A stretch of DNA of 64,000 nucleotides from an uncultured Sphaerochaeta sp. Lineage in GTDB: Bacteria; Spirochaetota; Spirochaetia; Sphaerochaetales; Sphaerochaetaceae. The notes beneath the pieces were generated by a model. The model was given only the letters and a program-made list of their open reading frames with translations. It searched no databases and was not told the DNA's origin. This document shows, piece by piece, positions 1 to 8,476 of the stretch. Within the stretch, counting starts at the first letter, position 1. Each line of letters starts with the position of its first letter. The stretch spans positions 2,046,001 to 2,110,000 of the forward strand of contig NZ_OY781063.1 in assembly GCF_963676285.1 (NCBI RefSeq). Reading direction: 5' to 3'. Position numbers and translations under genes: made by a program.

Positions 1-2
1 GT

Positions 3-791
3 GCAGCAAAAGCTTTGTTGACGTATGTGCTTGGAAAGATTGAGAATCTCACAGAGAAAGATCTTTCAAAGACTACCTGTGTAATCTGTTGTCCTTCTGA
101 AGTGACAAAGATTGAACGCGATGTTATGGCTGATCTTGCAGCCAAGATGAAGATCACCGATGTATTCATCGAGGAAGAGATCAAGTCAGGTGCACTGGGT
201 GCTGGTGTTGATATTTTCAAATCCAAAGGGGTGATGGTAGTTGATATCGGTGGTGGTACTACAGATGTCGGTATTATTTCTTTTGGTGATATTGTGCTTT
301 CCCGTACCATACGGAAAGCAGGAAGTTTCATGGATGATGAAATCTCCAAATATGTGAAAAAGACCCAAAGTGTTGAGATTGGGGAACTGACCGCCGAGAA
401 AATGAAGATTGAATTGGGTGACTTGCATGTGGATGCTAAAAATGTTGTGAATCGATATGCAGGAAGGGATATGGTGAAGGGAATTCCCAAGTGGGTCATG
501 CTTTCAACCCAGGAAGTCCAGTCGGTACTGACTCCCGTATTCGATGAAATCGTGAAACTTATTACCGGAGTATTGAAGGATACCCCACCGGAACTCTCAG
601 CTGATATCTACAAGCATGGAATTCTTCTTACCGGTGGATGTGCCTTGATTCGGGGAATTGAGGATTACGTCAAGGAACGGATTCAGGTTCCTGTGAAAGT
701 GGTCCAGAACCCGCTTACTTGTGTTGCAGAAGGTACTAAGTATTTACTGAAAAACCGCGGAGACTACCTCGTTAATCCGCTTCAACTGTAG
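3..791 (+). CDS. MreB-like actin homologue, 5' end outside window
   Basis: C-terminal three quarters of an MreB/Mbl-family protein, a cytoplasmic actin-like ATPase that organises cell-wall synthesis and cell shape. The frame is open to the first base of the window, so the start and roughly the first 85 residues, including phosphate-1 motif IDLGTAN, lie upstream. Visible are the phosphate-2 motif VDIGGGTTD and the C-terminal LTGGCALIRG loop. Where canonical MreB reads IEEP-MAAAIGAG, this protein reads IEEEIKSGALGAG: the catalytic Glu position is kept but the Pro-Met-Ala segment is changed. It stops 12 nt before a second paralogue, so the two look co-transcribed. The family call is firm; whether it is the main shape determinant or a specialised paralogue cannot be told from sequence. 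Confidence 0.9.
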   Translation, partial: AAKALLTYVLGKIENLTEKDLSKTTCVICCPSEVTKIERDVMADLAAKMKITDVFIEEEIKSGALGAGVDIFKSKGVMVVDIGGGTTDVGIISFGDIVLSRTIRKAGSFMDDEISKYVKKTQSVEIGELTAEKMKIELGDLHVDAKNVVNRYAGRDMVKGIPKWVMLSTQEVQSVLTPVFDEIVKLITGVLKDTPPELSADIYKHGILLTGGCALIRGIEDYVKERIQVPVKVVQNPLTCVAEGTKYLLKNRGDYLVNPLQL

Positions 792-803
792 GAGATTTTC
801 ATC

Positions 804-1853
804 ATGGCAATCACCATCCGAAAACAAGAGAAAGAGACAAAAAGTGTTGTTGGGAAAAATATTGGAATAGACTTGGGAACGGCTAACATCCTTGTCTATG
901 TCGAAGGAGAAGGGATCATCACGAATGAACCTTCGGTAATCGCTTTTGATTATGAGACCAATGAAGTGCTGGCTACAGGCACAATGGCAGCCAACATGAT
1001 CGGAAAGGGTCACCACGGTATCAAGATTGTGAGCCCGCTGAACCAAGGTGTCATTTCTGACATCGAGGCTACCAAGAAGCTCATTGAGATCTCCCTGCAT
1101 AAGATTGAGAACATCAATATCGATATCACTGAGTCAACGCTCCTGCTCTGCTGTCCTTCTGAGGTAACCCAGTTGGAACGGGACTCCTTCATGGACCTGG
1201 GTAATAAACTCGGGGTCAAGGATGTATTCATTGAACAGGAAGTGAAAGCTGGAGCGATCGGGTCAGGCCTTGATATCTTCAGCAGCAATGGTTCGATGAT
1301 CATTGATATTGGCGGGGGATCCACCGATATTGGGGTACTCTCCTTGGGCGATATTGTGGTGTCCGAGTCCAATCGTATTGCAGGAAACTATTTTGACGGT
1401 GAGATCATGGACCATATGCAGTATAAGCATGGCCTGCTCATTGGTAAGAAAACTGCTGAGCGGATCAAGGTGGAAATTGGTTCCTTGAGACAGAAGATTG
1501 AGAACCCGAAAGAGACCTGGGTGAGTGGACGTGATGTAGTCACCGGTCTTCCCAAGAAAATTACGATACATGAGAACGAGATCCGTGATGTTCTGGTCAA
1601 GCCATTTGAATCAATCGCCACCATGGTATTGAAAGTGCTGCAGAATACTCCGCCTGAGCTCTCTTCCGATATTATCGTGAACGGCATCTATATCAGTGGT
1701 GGTGGAGCGATGATCGATGGTGTGGATGAGTTCCTCCATCGTAAGGTTGGTATGGATTTCCACATCTCCAAGCGTCCCATGACGGCAGTGGTTGATGGAA
1801 CCAAGCTTTTGCTGAAGAACCGGGGAAGCTATTTCGTAAAGCCAACCGATTAA
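804..1853 (+). CDS. MreB-like actin homologue (second paralogue)
   Basis: Full-length 349-residue MreB-family ATPase. Phosphate-1 motif GIDLGTAN is at residues 21-28, phosphate-2 IDIGGGSTD at about 167-175 and the adenosine loop SGGGAMIDG near 295-305. The start ATG at 804 follows GGAGATT with good spacing. The protein aligns end to end with the truncated upstream gene, so the pair is a tandem duplication. The loop that is IEEPMAAAIG in canonical MreB is IEQEVKAGAIG here (about 143-152), the same kind of change as in its neighbour. A hydrophilic N-terminal extension (residues 1-17, rich in Lys and Glu) replaces the amphipathic helix typical of MreB, so membrane attachment may differ. Confidence 0.92.
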   Translation: MAITIRKQEKETKSVVGKNIGIDLGTANILVYVEGEGIITNEPSVIAFDYETNEVLATGTMAANMIGKGHHGIKIVSPLNQGVISDIEATKKLIEISLHKIENINIDITESTLLLCCPSEVTQLERDSFMDLGNKLGVKDVFIEQEVKAGAIGSGLDIFSSNGSMIIDIGGGSTDIGVLSLGDIVVSESNRIAGNYFDGEIMDHMQYKHGLLIGKKTAERIKVEIGSLRQKIENPKETWVSGRDVVTGLPKKITIHENEIRDVLVKPFESIATMVLKVLQNTPPELSSDIIVNGIYISGGGAMIDGVDEFLHRKVGMDFHISKRPMTAVVDGTKLLLKNRGSYFVKPTD

Positions 1854-1868
1854 GTGATGGGATGAGCG

Positions 1869-1904
1869 CAGACCTTTCTTTCCTGACTGGGAAGGAAAGG
1901 TCTG
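1869..1904 (+). terminator. Stem-loop after the mreB-like pair
   Basis: A long inverted repeat: a CAGACCTTTC arm pairs with GAAAGGTCTG (about 14 bp with one G-U) around a short loop. It has no clear T tract, so it is a transcript-end or stabilising hairpin rather than a textbook intrinsic terminator. It separates the mreB-like pair from the next gene. Confidence 0.55.
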
Positions 1905-1935
1905 ATCCCCAATTTCTACTGAAAAGGAACGCCTT

Positions 1936-3390
1936 ATGAGAATCATGCAACGTCACTGTATGGTAGTTGGAAGTGTCTTTTTGCTTGCATTATTAACCAG
2001 TCTCTACTATAAAAGATTTATTCTCAGTATCTTCTTTGCCCTGCTATTTCTCATCAGTATGAGCATTGGGTTCCTGATTTCTGGAAAAACAGGCCCTTGG
2101 GGATTTTCCAATAGGTCGCTTACAAGATGGCTGAAGAGTCATCAAGCCAATTTGGACTCGGTGTTCTGCCTCTATGTTTCCATCCATGCAAGAGGGGTAT
2201 TCCAATCCTGTGTTGATCGTCAGGAACTGGAAGTGGTGTATACTCGCTGTACACAAGAGCTGATGGGCTATTTTGGAGTGGGGAATGTCCAGAGGATGAC
2301 TCATGATGAGTTTGCCATACTCCGGGATTTCCCCTCATCCACCGTAGTCGATGAGAAGGAGAAAGTTGAATATCAGACTATTGTATGCCAAACCATCACA
2401 GACCGCATCAATGGATTGCTTGGTTCCATGGATACCAGCAGGTTGCCTCCCTTCGCGGTAACAGTTGGGTGTGCTTCCTCTGGTCTACGGTATCGTATGG
2501 ATACACTCGAACAACTAGTGGATCTGGCTTATGTAACCGAGGAGACGGCAAGGAAGAATCGAAAGAAGTTTATTGTGGCTGATGAAGTGATACGGGCGAG
2601 AAAGCTGGACATTGATGAGTGCAAACAGGGCTTTTTGACTGAAGGGTGGGAAGAGGAGTTCAATCCATTCTTCCAACCGGTCATCGATCCTGCTTCTTTT
2701 TCCGTCGTGGGTGCTGAGAGCTTGGCCAGATGGCAGCTTGGAGGCTTCAGGGTGTTATCAGCCCAGGTGTTCAGGGATGTGGCTTGTGAATTGCACCACA
2801 TCACCACCATAGATTTGACCATTATATCAAAGACGTTTTCAATCATACGTCGCATGATGATGGCGAGGATAATTCCCTATACCTTCAAGACGGTAATCAA
2901 TGTGAGTGATGAGAGTCTGAAGAAGGGATTTGCAAAACGTATGTTCTTTCTGGCGGAGCAGCATGGATTGCATCCCTCCCAGATAGAGTTTGATATCAAG
3001 GACTCTGCCTTGGCATTTCCTGAATCCCTGTTGGTGATCAAGGAACTGCGAGAAACTGGATTCAGGGTCTCCCTTGACGTCTTTACTGAGACGGCGTTTG
3101 ATCTCCAAGCATTGGTGAGAGCTGACTTTGATATCATCAAGCTGGATTTCAGGGCATTCTCGCCTCAGCTGCAACAGGTATATGCGGCATTGAAAGAGGC
3201 AGCAGAGAAGGGTGATGTTGAAATTCTTGCAAAGGGAATTGAAAACAAGGTTGTTCTCGATGCTGCCATGGCACTTGGATGCAAGTATGTGCAGGGTAAT
3301 TATTTTACGCAGCCCATTCCTGAATCAACATTTGAAGTGTTCATGAAGAAATATCAGCAAGGCCTTGATCTGGGCTCTTCGCTAGGGTAG
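1936..3390 (+). CDS. Membrane protein with degenerate GGDEF and EAL domains
   Basis: 484 residues. Two N-terminal membrane helices (about 10-25 and 28-50) anchor a cytoplasmic part. Residues 65-215 look like a decayed GGDEF domain: the signature position reads THDEF (122-126). Residues 235-475 are an EAL-like domain: the EAL motif is ESL (261-263), followed by VINVS, IKLD, AKGIE and QGNYF equivalents. The usual DDFG metal-binding motif is DVFTE, and the Glu of the ELTES segment is replaced in FDIKDS. From known EAL chemistry, phosphodiesterase activity is probably lost and the protein more likely binds c-di-GMP or a partner. The ATG follows AAAGGA. It lies downstream of the mreB-like genes, so a role in coupling envelope growth to signalling is possible but is inference. 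Confidence 0.75.
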   Translation: MRIMQRHCMVVGSVFLLALLTSLYYKRFILSIFFALLFLISMSIGFLISGKTGPWGFSNRSLTRWLKSHQANLDSVFCLYVSIHARGVFQSCVDRQELEVVYTRCTQELMGYFGVGNVQRMTHDEFAILRDFPSSTVVDEKEKVEYQTIVCQTITDRINGLLGSMDTSRLPPFAVTVGCASSGLRYRMDTLEQLVDLAYVTEETARKNRKKFIVADEVIRARKLDIDECKQGFLTEGWEEEFNPFFQPVIDPASFSVVGAESLARWQLGGFRVLSAQVFRDVACELHHITTIDLTIISKTFSIIRRMMMARIIPYTFKTVINVSDESLKKGFAKRMFFLAEQHGLHPSQIEFDIKDSALAFPESLLVIKELRETGFRVSLDVFTETAFDLQALVRADFDIIKLDFRAFSPQLQQVYAALKEAAEKGDVEILAKGIENKVVLDAAMALGCKYVQGNYFTQPIPESTFEVFMKKYQQGLDLGSSLG

Positions 3391-3440
3391 AAGGGATCTT
3401 CTTCCCTATTCGCGATACTGCTAAGACCCTATTGTCCATG

Positions 3441-5486
3441 CTATTCCCTGAACATCATGAAGTTGAAGTTTTGGGGAATAGGATAACGTTCCTTGACAAT
3501 CTTGGCCACTTCGTCCTCGCCTACCTCAGGATGTGCTTCACTGTAGAGGATGGATTGGTAGGAGAACCATAGGCTGTTTAGGGGAGTATCCCCTTCTCGG
3601 ATATGCCCTATCTCCCGGTCAAAGACCAAGCTCTTGATAAGCGGGGCATTCTTCTCCTGAACAGCCAGCTTTGCACGGGTAATTCTTAAAGCTTCACTTG
3701 AATCCATCCAAGTGGAGGGAATATCCTCGAAGAGCTTCTGGGCTTCGACGGTTTTCTGTTCAGCAACCAAGAGTGCACAATACTCTTCTGCGATAGCAGG
3801 GTCAGCCTTAAAACCAGAGAGTCTGCTTGCGATTGAGTACCATCGAAGAGCTTCCTCCACTTCACCTCTTCTGATTTCCAGTTGCGCAAGATTTCTTGCG
3901 GTCCAGGCGTTTGGGAGATTCTCCATTGCCTTAAGCCAACACGTTTGGGCATATGATACTTCTTCTTGTTCCAAGTGGATGATCCCAAGGTAGTGATTGA
4001 GGGTGGCCGATTCATGGATAGTCAAGCAAGGGTTTTTCAATGCAGTCATGAATATTGCTTTCCACGTATCGGAACAGGGAGGGGCACTGAGAGGTCGGCT
4101 ATCGGGGTCCATGACCGGCAGTTTCCCTTCTGTTAACAGCCCAAGATACGGAAGTTCCTGATCCTTGACGCTGTCCCTTTCAAAGCGGAACGCTACCGGT
4201 AGTGAGAGATTTTGGACCTTTTGTTCAAGGAAAGCCCAGCCGCTTCCTTGGTGCATTATTTGTTCAGGGCTGCGTTCACTTGCCTTGAGGCATGCTTGAT
4301 GCATAGCTCTGAGTCTCTTTTCGTCTATGATCAAACGAATAGTATCCGCTGCTGCCTGCATGGCAACTTCGTATTGTGGGCTGTGGGCTTCTTGTGGGGA
4401 TATCTCCAAAGAACCGAAGGCTTGCGTCCAGCAGATTGAACTCTGTGCCTCCAGATATGAGCCGTGCAATTGACTTGGAGCCAAGCCACTTTGGACCTCG
4501 ATGTATTCAGCTTCACTGTCTGGAGAAAGGTAGCGTTGCCACCTCTTGCCCCCTGCATGGCTCCCCCAGCAGAACATTTTCCTGTAGGACAAGGGTGGTG
4601 TAGAGACTTCAAAGAAGCCGCTGCCGTCTCCTTCAATGGCGCACTCCCATGGCATTGGGCTCTTCTCGCAAAGAAAGAAATACTCGTTTGATGCCTTGAA
4701 TTGGTTCGGGTATGAGGAATCAATGTCTTCGTAGATCTCCATTTGGGGCATATGCATATGTCCGAAGAGTCGGGTGTTGTTCTTTGCATAGGGATCCAGA
4801 TAGAGTGCTTCATCGCTACTTGCAAGAACGCGTGTCTTCTCTGTGACTGGTACTGCAGTATTTGTCCAGTAATACAAGGATTTTCGTTCACTAGAAAGGT
4901 TGTGGATATGGACCTGGGCATACAACAGCCTGGAAGTATCTCCCAAGTGGAAGTCGATATGCCACCAGAGACCCTTGCATCGCTCATATTCAAAGAAACG
5001 CAAGAATTGCACACCCTCCTCATTTTTCTGTGTTGAGGCAAATACATCGCTACAGGTGGTGAAGGCATGCCCATATTGACCTATATTCCACTCAATGCCT
5101 CCTGCGAACCATGCATCAAGATTGGAAAGGTTGCAAGCTTGAAGACTTGCATTGCAATAGAGCAGTTCTCTGTCCTTTTCTTTGTCGATAAGACTGATGA
5201 GCCTTCCCCCAAGCGTTGGGAGAAAGGTTGCCTTGAGATAGTTGTTCTCCATGATGATTGCAGGAATATCTTGCTCTTCTCGGTTTCTATCGTAACGGTC
5301 TTGGATCTGGTAGGGAAGAGATCGCTTGCCGCAATCAAGGCCCATAAAAGCGGTATACTCAGAAGAAACTTGTGGTTTTACCCTTACCAGAGCATCGTGC
5401 TTGGGGTCTCTAAAGGAAGGAAGTGGATTGGTTCCAATAGGTATGGCCGCGTTTGCCTTGAATGTGCCGCTCTTGATTGAAGTCAT
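3441..5486 (-). CDS. DUF5107 family protein with TPR-like C-terminus
   Basis: 681 residues with no signal peptide. The N-terminal 350 residues resemble the DUF5107 / galactose-mutarotase-like fold seen in sugar-utilisation operons (LGGRLISLIDK, GGIEWNIGQ, and W/H-rich segments such as GLWWHIDFHLG). The C-terminal 250 residues are helical and TPR-like (WLKAMENLPNAWTARNLAQ). It is the last gene of the sugar operon. Its RBS AAGGAG lies in the final codons of the kinase gene upstream, only 3 nt separating the two, which indicates coupling. Function is not established; family context suggests handling of a sugar or glycoside released after import. The family assignment is from memory of conserved segments, not a search. 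Confidence 0.7.
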   Translation of the reverse strand: MTSIKSGTFKANAAIPIGTNPLPSFRDPKHDALVRVKPQVSSEYTAFMGLDCGKRSLPYQIQDRYDRNREEQDIPAIIMENNYLKATFLPTLGGRLISLIDKEKDRELLYCNASLQACNLSNLDAWFAGGIEWNIGQYGHAFTTCSDVFASTQKNEEGVQFLRFFEYERCKGLWWHIDFHLGDTSRLLYAQVHIHNLSSERKSLYYWTNTAVPVTEKTRVLASSDEALYLDPYAKNNTRLFGHMHMPQMEIYEDIDSSYPNQFKASNEYFFLCEKSPMPWECAIEGDGSGFFEVSTPPLSYRKMFCWGSHAGGKRWQRYLSPDSEAEYIEVQSGLAPSQLHGSYLEAQSSICWTQAFGSLEISPQEAHSPQYEVAMQAAADTIRLIIDEKRLRAMHQACLKASERSPEQIMHQGSGWAFLEQKVQNLSLPVAFRFERDSVKDQELPYLGLLTEGKLPVMDPDSRPLSAPPCSDTWKAIFMTALKNPCLTIHESATLNHYLGIIHLEQEEVSYAQTCWLKAMENLPNAWTARNLAQLEIRRGEVEEALRWYSIASRLSGFKADPAIAEEYCALLVAEQKTVEAQKLFEDIPSTWMDSSEALRITRAKLAVQEKNAPLIKSLVFDREIGHIREGDTPLNSLWFSYQSILYSEAHPEVGEDEVAKIVKERYPIPQNFNFMMFRE

Positions 5487-5489
5487 GTT

Positions 5490-6581
5490 CTATACTCCTT
5501 GTGATAGCGTCTGCCACTTGCTGTCCATATCCTGCATAAGGGCAATCTGGTTCCTCGCTCTATCAAGGTTTTGGTTCTCCCGATCAATATGATAGTAGCG
5601 ATCCCCATTGAGAAAATCCGTCAAGAATCGTACTGCCATGATCTGGGTGATGTTTCTTCCTGATTCGACCACCAGTGATCGTTCAAGCGGGGTAAGAAAT
5701 TCAGCTTTTGAGAAGTATCCTTCCAGCAATGCATGGTGGAGTGAGGTGTCACAGTGTACTGTGGAAAGATCTGTGGCATCCTCCTCTGCTGTTGTGGTTG
5801 CCGTCCTAATCATATCCCCGGTATCGAAAAGGATGGTTCCAGGCATTACGGTGTCAAGGTCAATGATACAGAGCGCCTCTTTCCCATCGAGGCTGAACAA
5901 GACATTGTTGATCTTCGTGTCATTATGGGTTACCCGTACAGGAAGGCTGCCTTCCTGCATTTTGTCCCAGAGAATGAATCCCCGCTCCTTGCTATCCATG
6001 AGATACTCCACTTCAGGTCCTACCATCTGTATCCGATCCTGATGGTTCACCTGTATTGCTTCTTCAAGCTGTTCATAGCGTAGGCGCATATCATGGAAGT
6101 GAGGAATGGTTTCATGTAGCTGGTTCCCATCAAAGTCCGATAGCTGCAACTGGAAGTTGCCTATGGCCTCACCCAGGAGATATGCTTGTTCTGCATCTGC
6201 TATCGTCTTGAAGGTCTTCACGTGATCGATGTACTGGTAGGTCCTCCAATACCCCCCATCCTCATCAACATACACATTGGTCCCAGAACGGGTAGGTATG
6301 ACACGCAGGCACCGTTGCTCAACATTGTCATAGTGACCGATTAGTTTCGATCGTATGTGTGAGGTTACCAGGCTGACATTCTCCATCAAGGCAACCGGCT
6401 GTTTGAACACCAAGGTATTTATTCGTTGATGGGTATATTTCTGGACACTTCCTTCATTCGTGAAGGTGGTGAAGAACGTGGAGTTGATATGTCCTTCCTT
6501 GTTGACCTCGATGGAAGCCAGGGAACCTTCGATAGCGAAATGATTGATAACTTGGCGGAGCTTATATTCTGAAATCTGCAT
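5490..6581 (-). CDS. nahK: N-acetylhexosamine 1-kinase-like phosphotransferase
   Basis: 363 residues of the aminoglycoside-phosphotransferase/choline-kinase fold. It closely resembles bifidobacterial NahK, which phosphorylates GlcNAc or GalNAc at C1. Shared features are the N-terminal GHINSTFF segment, catalytic-loop VTHNDTKINNVL, metal-binding IIDLDTVMPG and IAHFHD-like PHFHDMR. The start at 6581 (MQISEYKL) is chosen because it aligns with NahK and has AAGAGG upstream; the open frame extends further but is non-homologous. In bifidobacteria NahK acts after lacto- or galacto-N-biose phosphorylase. No phosphorylase is seen here, so the exact sugar is unknown. It lies between the permeases and the DUF5107 gene in one operon. 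Confidence 0.75.
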   Translation of the reverse strand: MQISEYKLRQVINHFAIEGSLASIEVNKEGHINSTFFTTFTNEGSVQKYTHQRINTLVFKQPVALMENVSLVTSHIRSKLIGHYDNVEQRCLRVIPTRSGTNVYVDEDGGYWRTYQYIDHVKTFKTIADAEQAYLLGEAIGNFQLQLSDFDGNQLHETIPHFHDMRLRYEQLEEAIQVNHQDRIQMVGPEVEYLMDSKERGFILWDKMQEGSLPVRVTHNDTKINNVLFSLDGKEALCIIDLDTVMPGTILFDTGDMIRTATTTAEEDATDLSTVHCDTSLHHALLEGYFSKAEFLTPLERSLVVESGRNITQIMAVRFLTDFLNGDRYYHIDRENQNLDRARNQIALMQDMDSKWQTLSQGV

Positions 6582-6631
6582 ACAGGCCTCTTGGGGTGGG
6601 ATGAGTAAAATGGAATGAACAGTGTGTGATT

Positions 6632-7492
6632 CTATCCTTTGATAGCTCCTGCTGTTACTCCTTGGATGATTCGCTCTGAAAGGAATATATAGAGGAGAAA
6701 TGTCGGGAGGAAAACGATAACGACAGAGGCGAACATCCCGCCCCAATCTCCTGTGTATCGCATGGCTTGGATCATATTGAACAGTCCAACGGAGACAGGT
6801 CTCACCTTTGGTTTGTTTGCAAAAATCATTGACATGAAGTATTCGTTCCAGATGGTGATGAAGTTGAACACAGTAACCGTGATAATCCCCGGTTGCACCA
6901 AGGGGAACATAATCCTCCAGAAGGTCCCCATAGGGGAACAGCCATCGATGTAGGCTGCTTCTTCATAGGTGGTACTCAGGCTCTTGAAGAATGCAAGCAG
7001 GAAGAAAGTAGTGAAAGGAACATTCATGGCAATATAGAGGAATATGAGCAACCAACGGTTGTTTGTCAGGCGTAATCGGCTTACGAGGCTGAACAGTGGC
7101 ATGACGATCATGATCGCTGGGATTCCCAATGCTGAGGCAAGAAGGCTCTGGATGGAAAGATTTCCCCTAAACTTGAACCGGCTCAGTACATAGGCTGCAG
7201 GGGAAGCAATGAGGATGATCGAGGTACAGGATACCACGGTGTACATCAACGAGTTCATGAAATAGACCGATACTTTTTGTGTGTTCCAGGCACGAATATA
7301 GTTCTCAAAATGGAACCCCGACTCAAACTTGAACATGGAATCACTGAATATTTCCTGACTGGTCGAAAAAGAAGCGAAGAATACCCAGCCAATGAGTACA
7401 AAGGTAAAGATTACCCATGTAACTACCAAGACGTAGGAAGGGATCAGTCTAACTTGTGTATGATGGTCGAGTGAACGAAGTTTTTTGGCCAT
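6632..7492 (-). CDS. Sugar ABC transporter permease, MalG type
   Basis: 286 residues with six predicted membrane helices. The binding-protein-dependent permease EAA loop appears as EEAAYIDGCSPMGTFWRIMFP (loop that docks the ATPase), followed by PGIITVTVFNFITIWNEY, typical of MalG/CUT1 proteins. It pairs with the upstream MalF-type permease (9 nt gap) and the binding protein further upstream. No ATP-binding gene is in the operon, so a shared MsmX/MalK-like ATPase elsewhere is expected. Transport substrate is inferred to be an amino-sugar-containing saccharide from the adjacent NahK-like kinase. Confidence 0.92.
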   Translation of the reverse strand: MAKKLRSLDHHTQVRLIPSYVLVVTWVIFTFVLIGWVFFASFSTSQEIFSDSMFKFESGFHFENYIRAWNTQKVSVYFMNSLMYTVVSCTSIILIASPAAYVLSRFKFRGNLSIQSLLASALGIPAIMIVMPLFSLVSRLRLTNNRWLLIFLYIAMNVPFTTFFLLAFFKSLSTTYEEAAYIDGCSPMGTFWRIMFPLVQPGIITVTVFNFITIWNEYFMSMIFANKPKVRPVSVGLFNMIQAMRYTGDWGGMFASVVIVFLPTFLLYIFLSERIIQGVTAGAIKG

Positions 7493-7501
7493 GACTCCCT
7501 C

Positions 7502-8410
7502 CTATAATTCCACATCATCGTTCTTGACGATGAGGTTGGTTGCTGAAAAGGCGATGATGACAATAATCATCATGATAACTCCAACTGCTGCACCTGCTCC
7601 ACTATCCCTGACGGTGGTGGTGCTGGCCGAGGACCCGAATACGATTTCGTACATATAGTTCATGGGAGCTACCGTTGCATTGGAGAGGTTGACCGGGCTG
7701 AATAACTGGCCCCAGACAAAGAAGGCAACAGTAAAAACGGTCCACATGACGATGTTTGTCCTAAAACAACCCCGTAGGAACGGCAAGGTGATATGAAAGA
7801 ACCGCTGGAAGACATTTGCTCCTTCTATTTGTGCAGCTTCCATATAATCCTTGGGTATTTGTTCAATGCTTGCCATGAAAATCAGCATGTGGTACCCAAC
7901 CATGCCGAACGAATAGGCGACCAGCATGGACCAGAAGAGTTTGTCCGGCCCTGTCCAGAGGGTCTCAGAAAGTGTCGTCATCCCCAGTGTTGCAAAGATA
8001 TCGTGAAGCAATCCATAGGAAGAGTTATAGACGTAGTTGATCCACATGGTTCCCATCGCTATTGCCGATACAACATTGGGGAGGTATATGACGCTTCTGA
8101 AGAATTTTGCAAACTTCATCCCGTTGGTAAGGGATACGGCAAAGAAGAGTGCAGTGACCATTACCCCTATACCGCCAACAAGCCAGATATTTGCAATATT
8201 ACGCATCGATTGTCTAAAGATTGCTGTATTGAACAGGGTCCGGTAGTTTTCCAACCCGTTGAAACTCCAGGTTGAAATCGGATCTGATACAGATTCAACG
8301 GCAAAAAAGCTCATGATGGTTGTTCGAATCGAAGGATACAAGAATACCAACAGGTAGCAGATCATGGCCGGGGTGAGAAAGATGAGGATCATCGAGCGAT
8401 TCTTTTTCAT
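7502..8410 (-). CDS. Sugar ABC transporter permease, MalF type
   Basis: 302 residues and six membrane helices, starting with a short basic N-terminus (MKKNRSM) before the first helix. The EAA loop reads MEAAQIEGANVFQRFFHITLP. This is the MalF/UgpA-like partner of the next permease. It is separated from the binding-protein gene by 66 nt that contain a strong stem-loop, a common arrangement that lowers permease expression relative to binding protein. Start ATG at 8410 has only a weak upstream purine stretch. Confidence 0.92.
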   Translation of the reverse strand: MKKNRSMILIFLTPAMICYLLVFLYPSIRTTIMSFFAVESVSDPISTWSFNGLENYRTLFNTAIFRQSMRNIANIWLVGGIGVMVTALFFAVSLTNGMKFAKFFRSVIYLPNVVSAIAMGTMWINYVYNSSYGLLHDIFATLGMTTLSETLWTGPDKLFWSMLVAYSFGMVGYHMLIFMASIEQIPKDYMEAAQIEGANVFQRFFHITLPFLRGCFRTNIVMWTVFTVAFFVWGQLFSPVNLSNATVAPMNYMYEIVFGSSASTTTVRDSGAGAAVGVIMMIIVIIAFSATNLIVKNDDVEL

Positions 8411-8431
8411 AGTGGTACCTTTGAGAAATGA

Positions 8432-8464
8432 ACGCCCCCTAAAACATGGTGTTTCAGAAGGCGT
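8432..8464 (-). promoter_or_regulatory. Intercistronic stem-loop between binding protein and permease genes
   Basis: A 15-bp stem (with three G-U pairs in the minus-strand RNA) closes a 3-nt loop; the arms run ACGCC...AAACA and TGTTT...GGCGT. It fills most of the gap between the binding-protein stop and the permease start. Hairpins at this position in CUT1 operons stabilise the upstream mRNA or partially terminate transcription, giving excess binding protein. There is no good U tract, so stabilisation or attenuation is more likely than full termination. Confidence 0.6.
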
Positions 8465-8476
8465 AGTGTTAAAGCC

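Noticed and set aside
4331..5074. A 247-codon frame inside the DUF5107 gene
   Set aside because: Lies wholly within a better-supported gene in another frame, and its composition (Arg, His, Ser rich, no domain) is that of a shadow frame.
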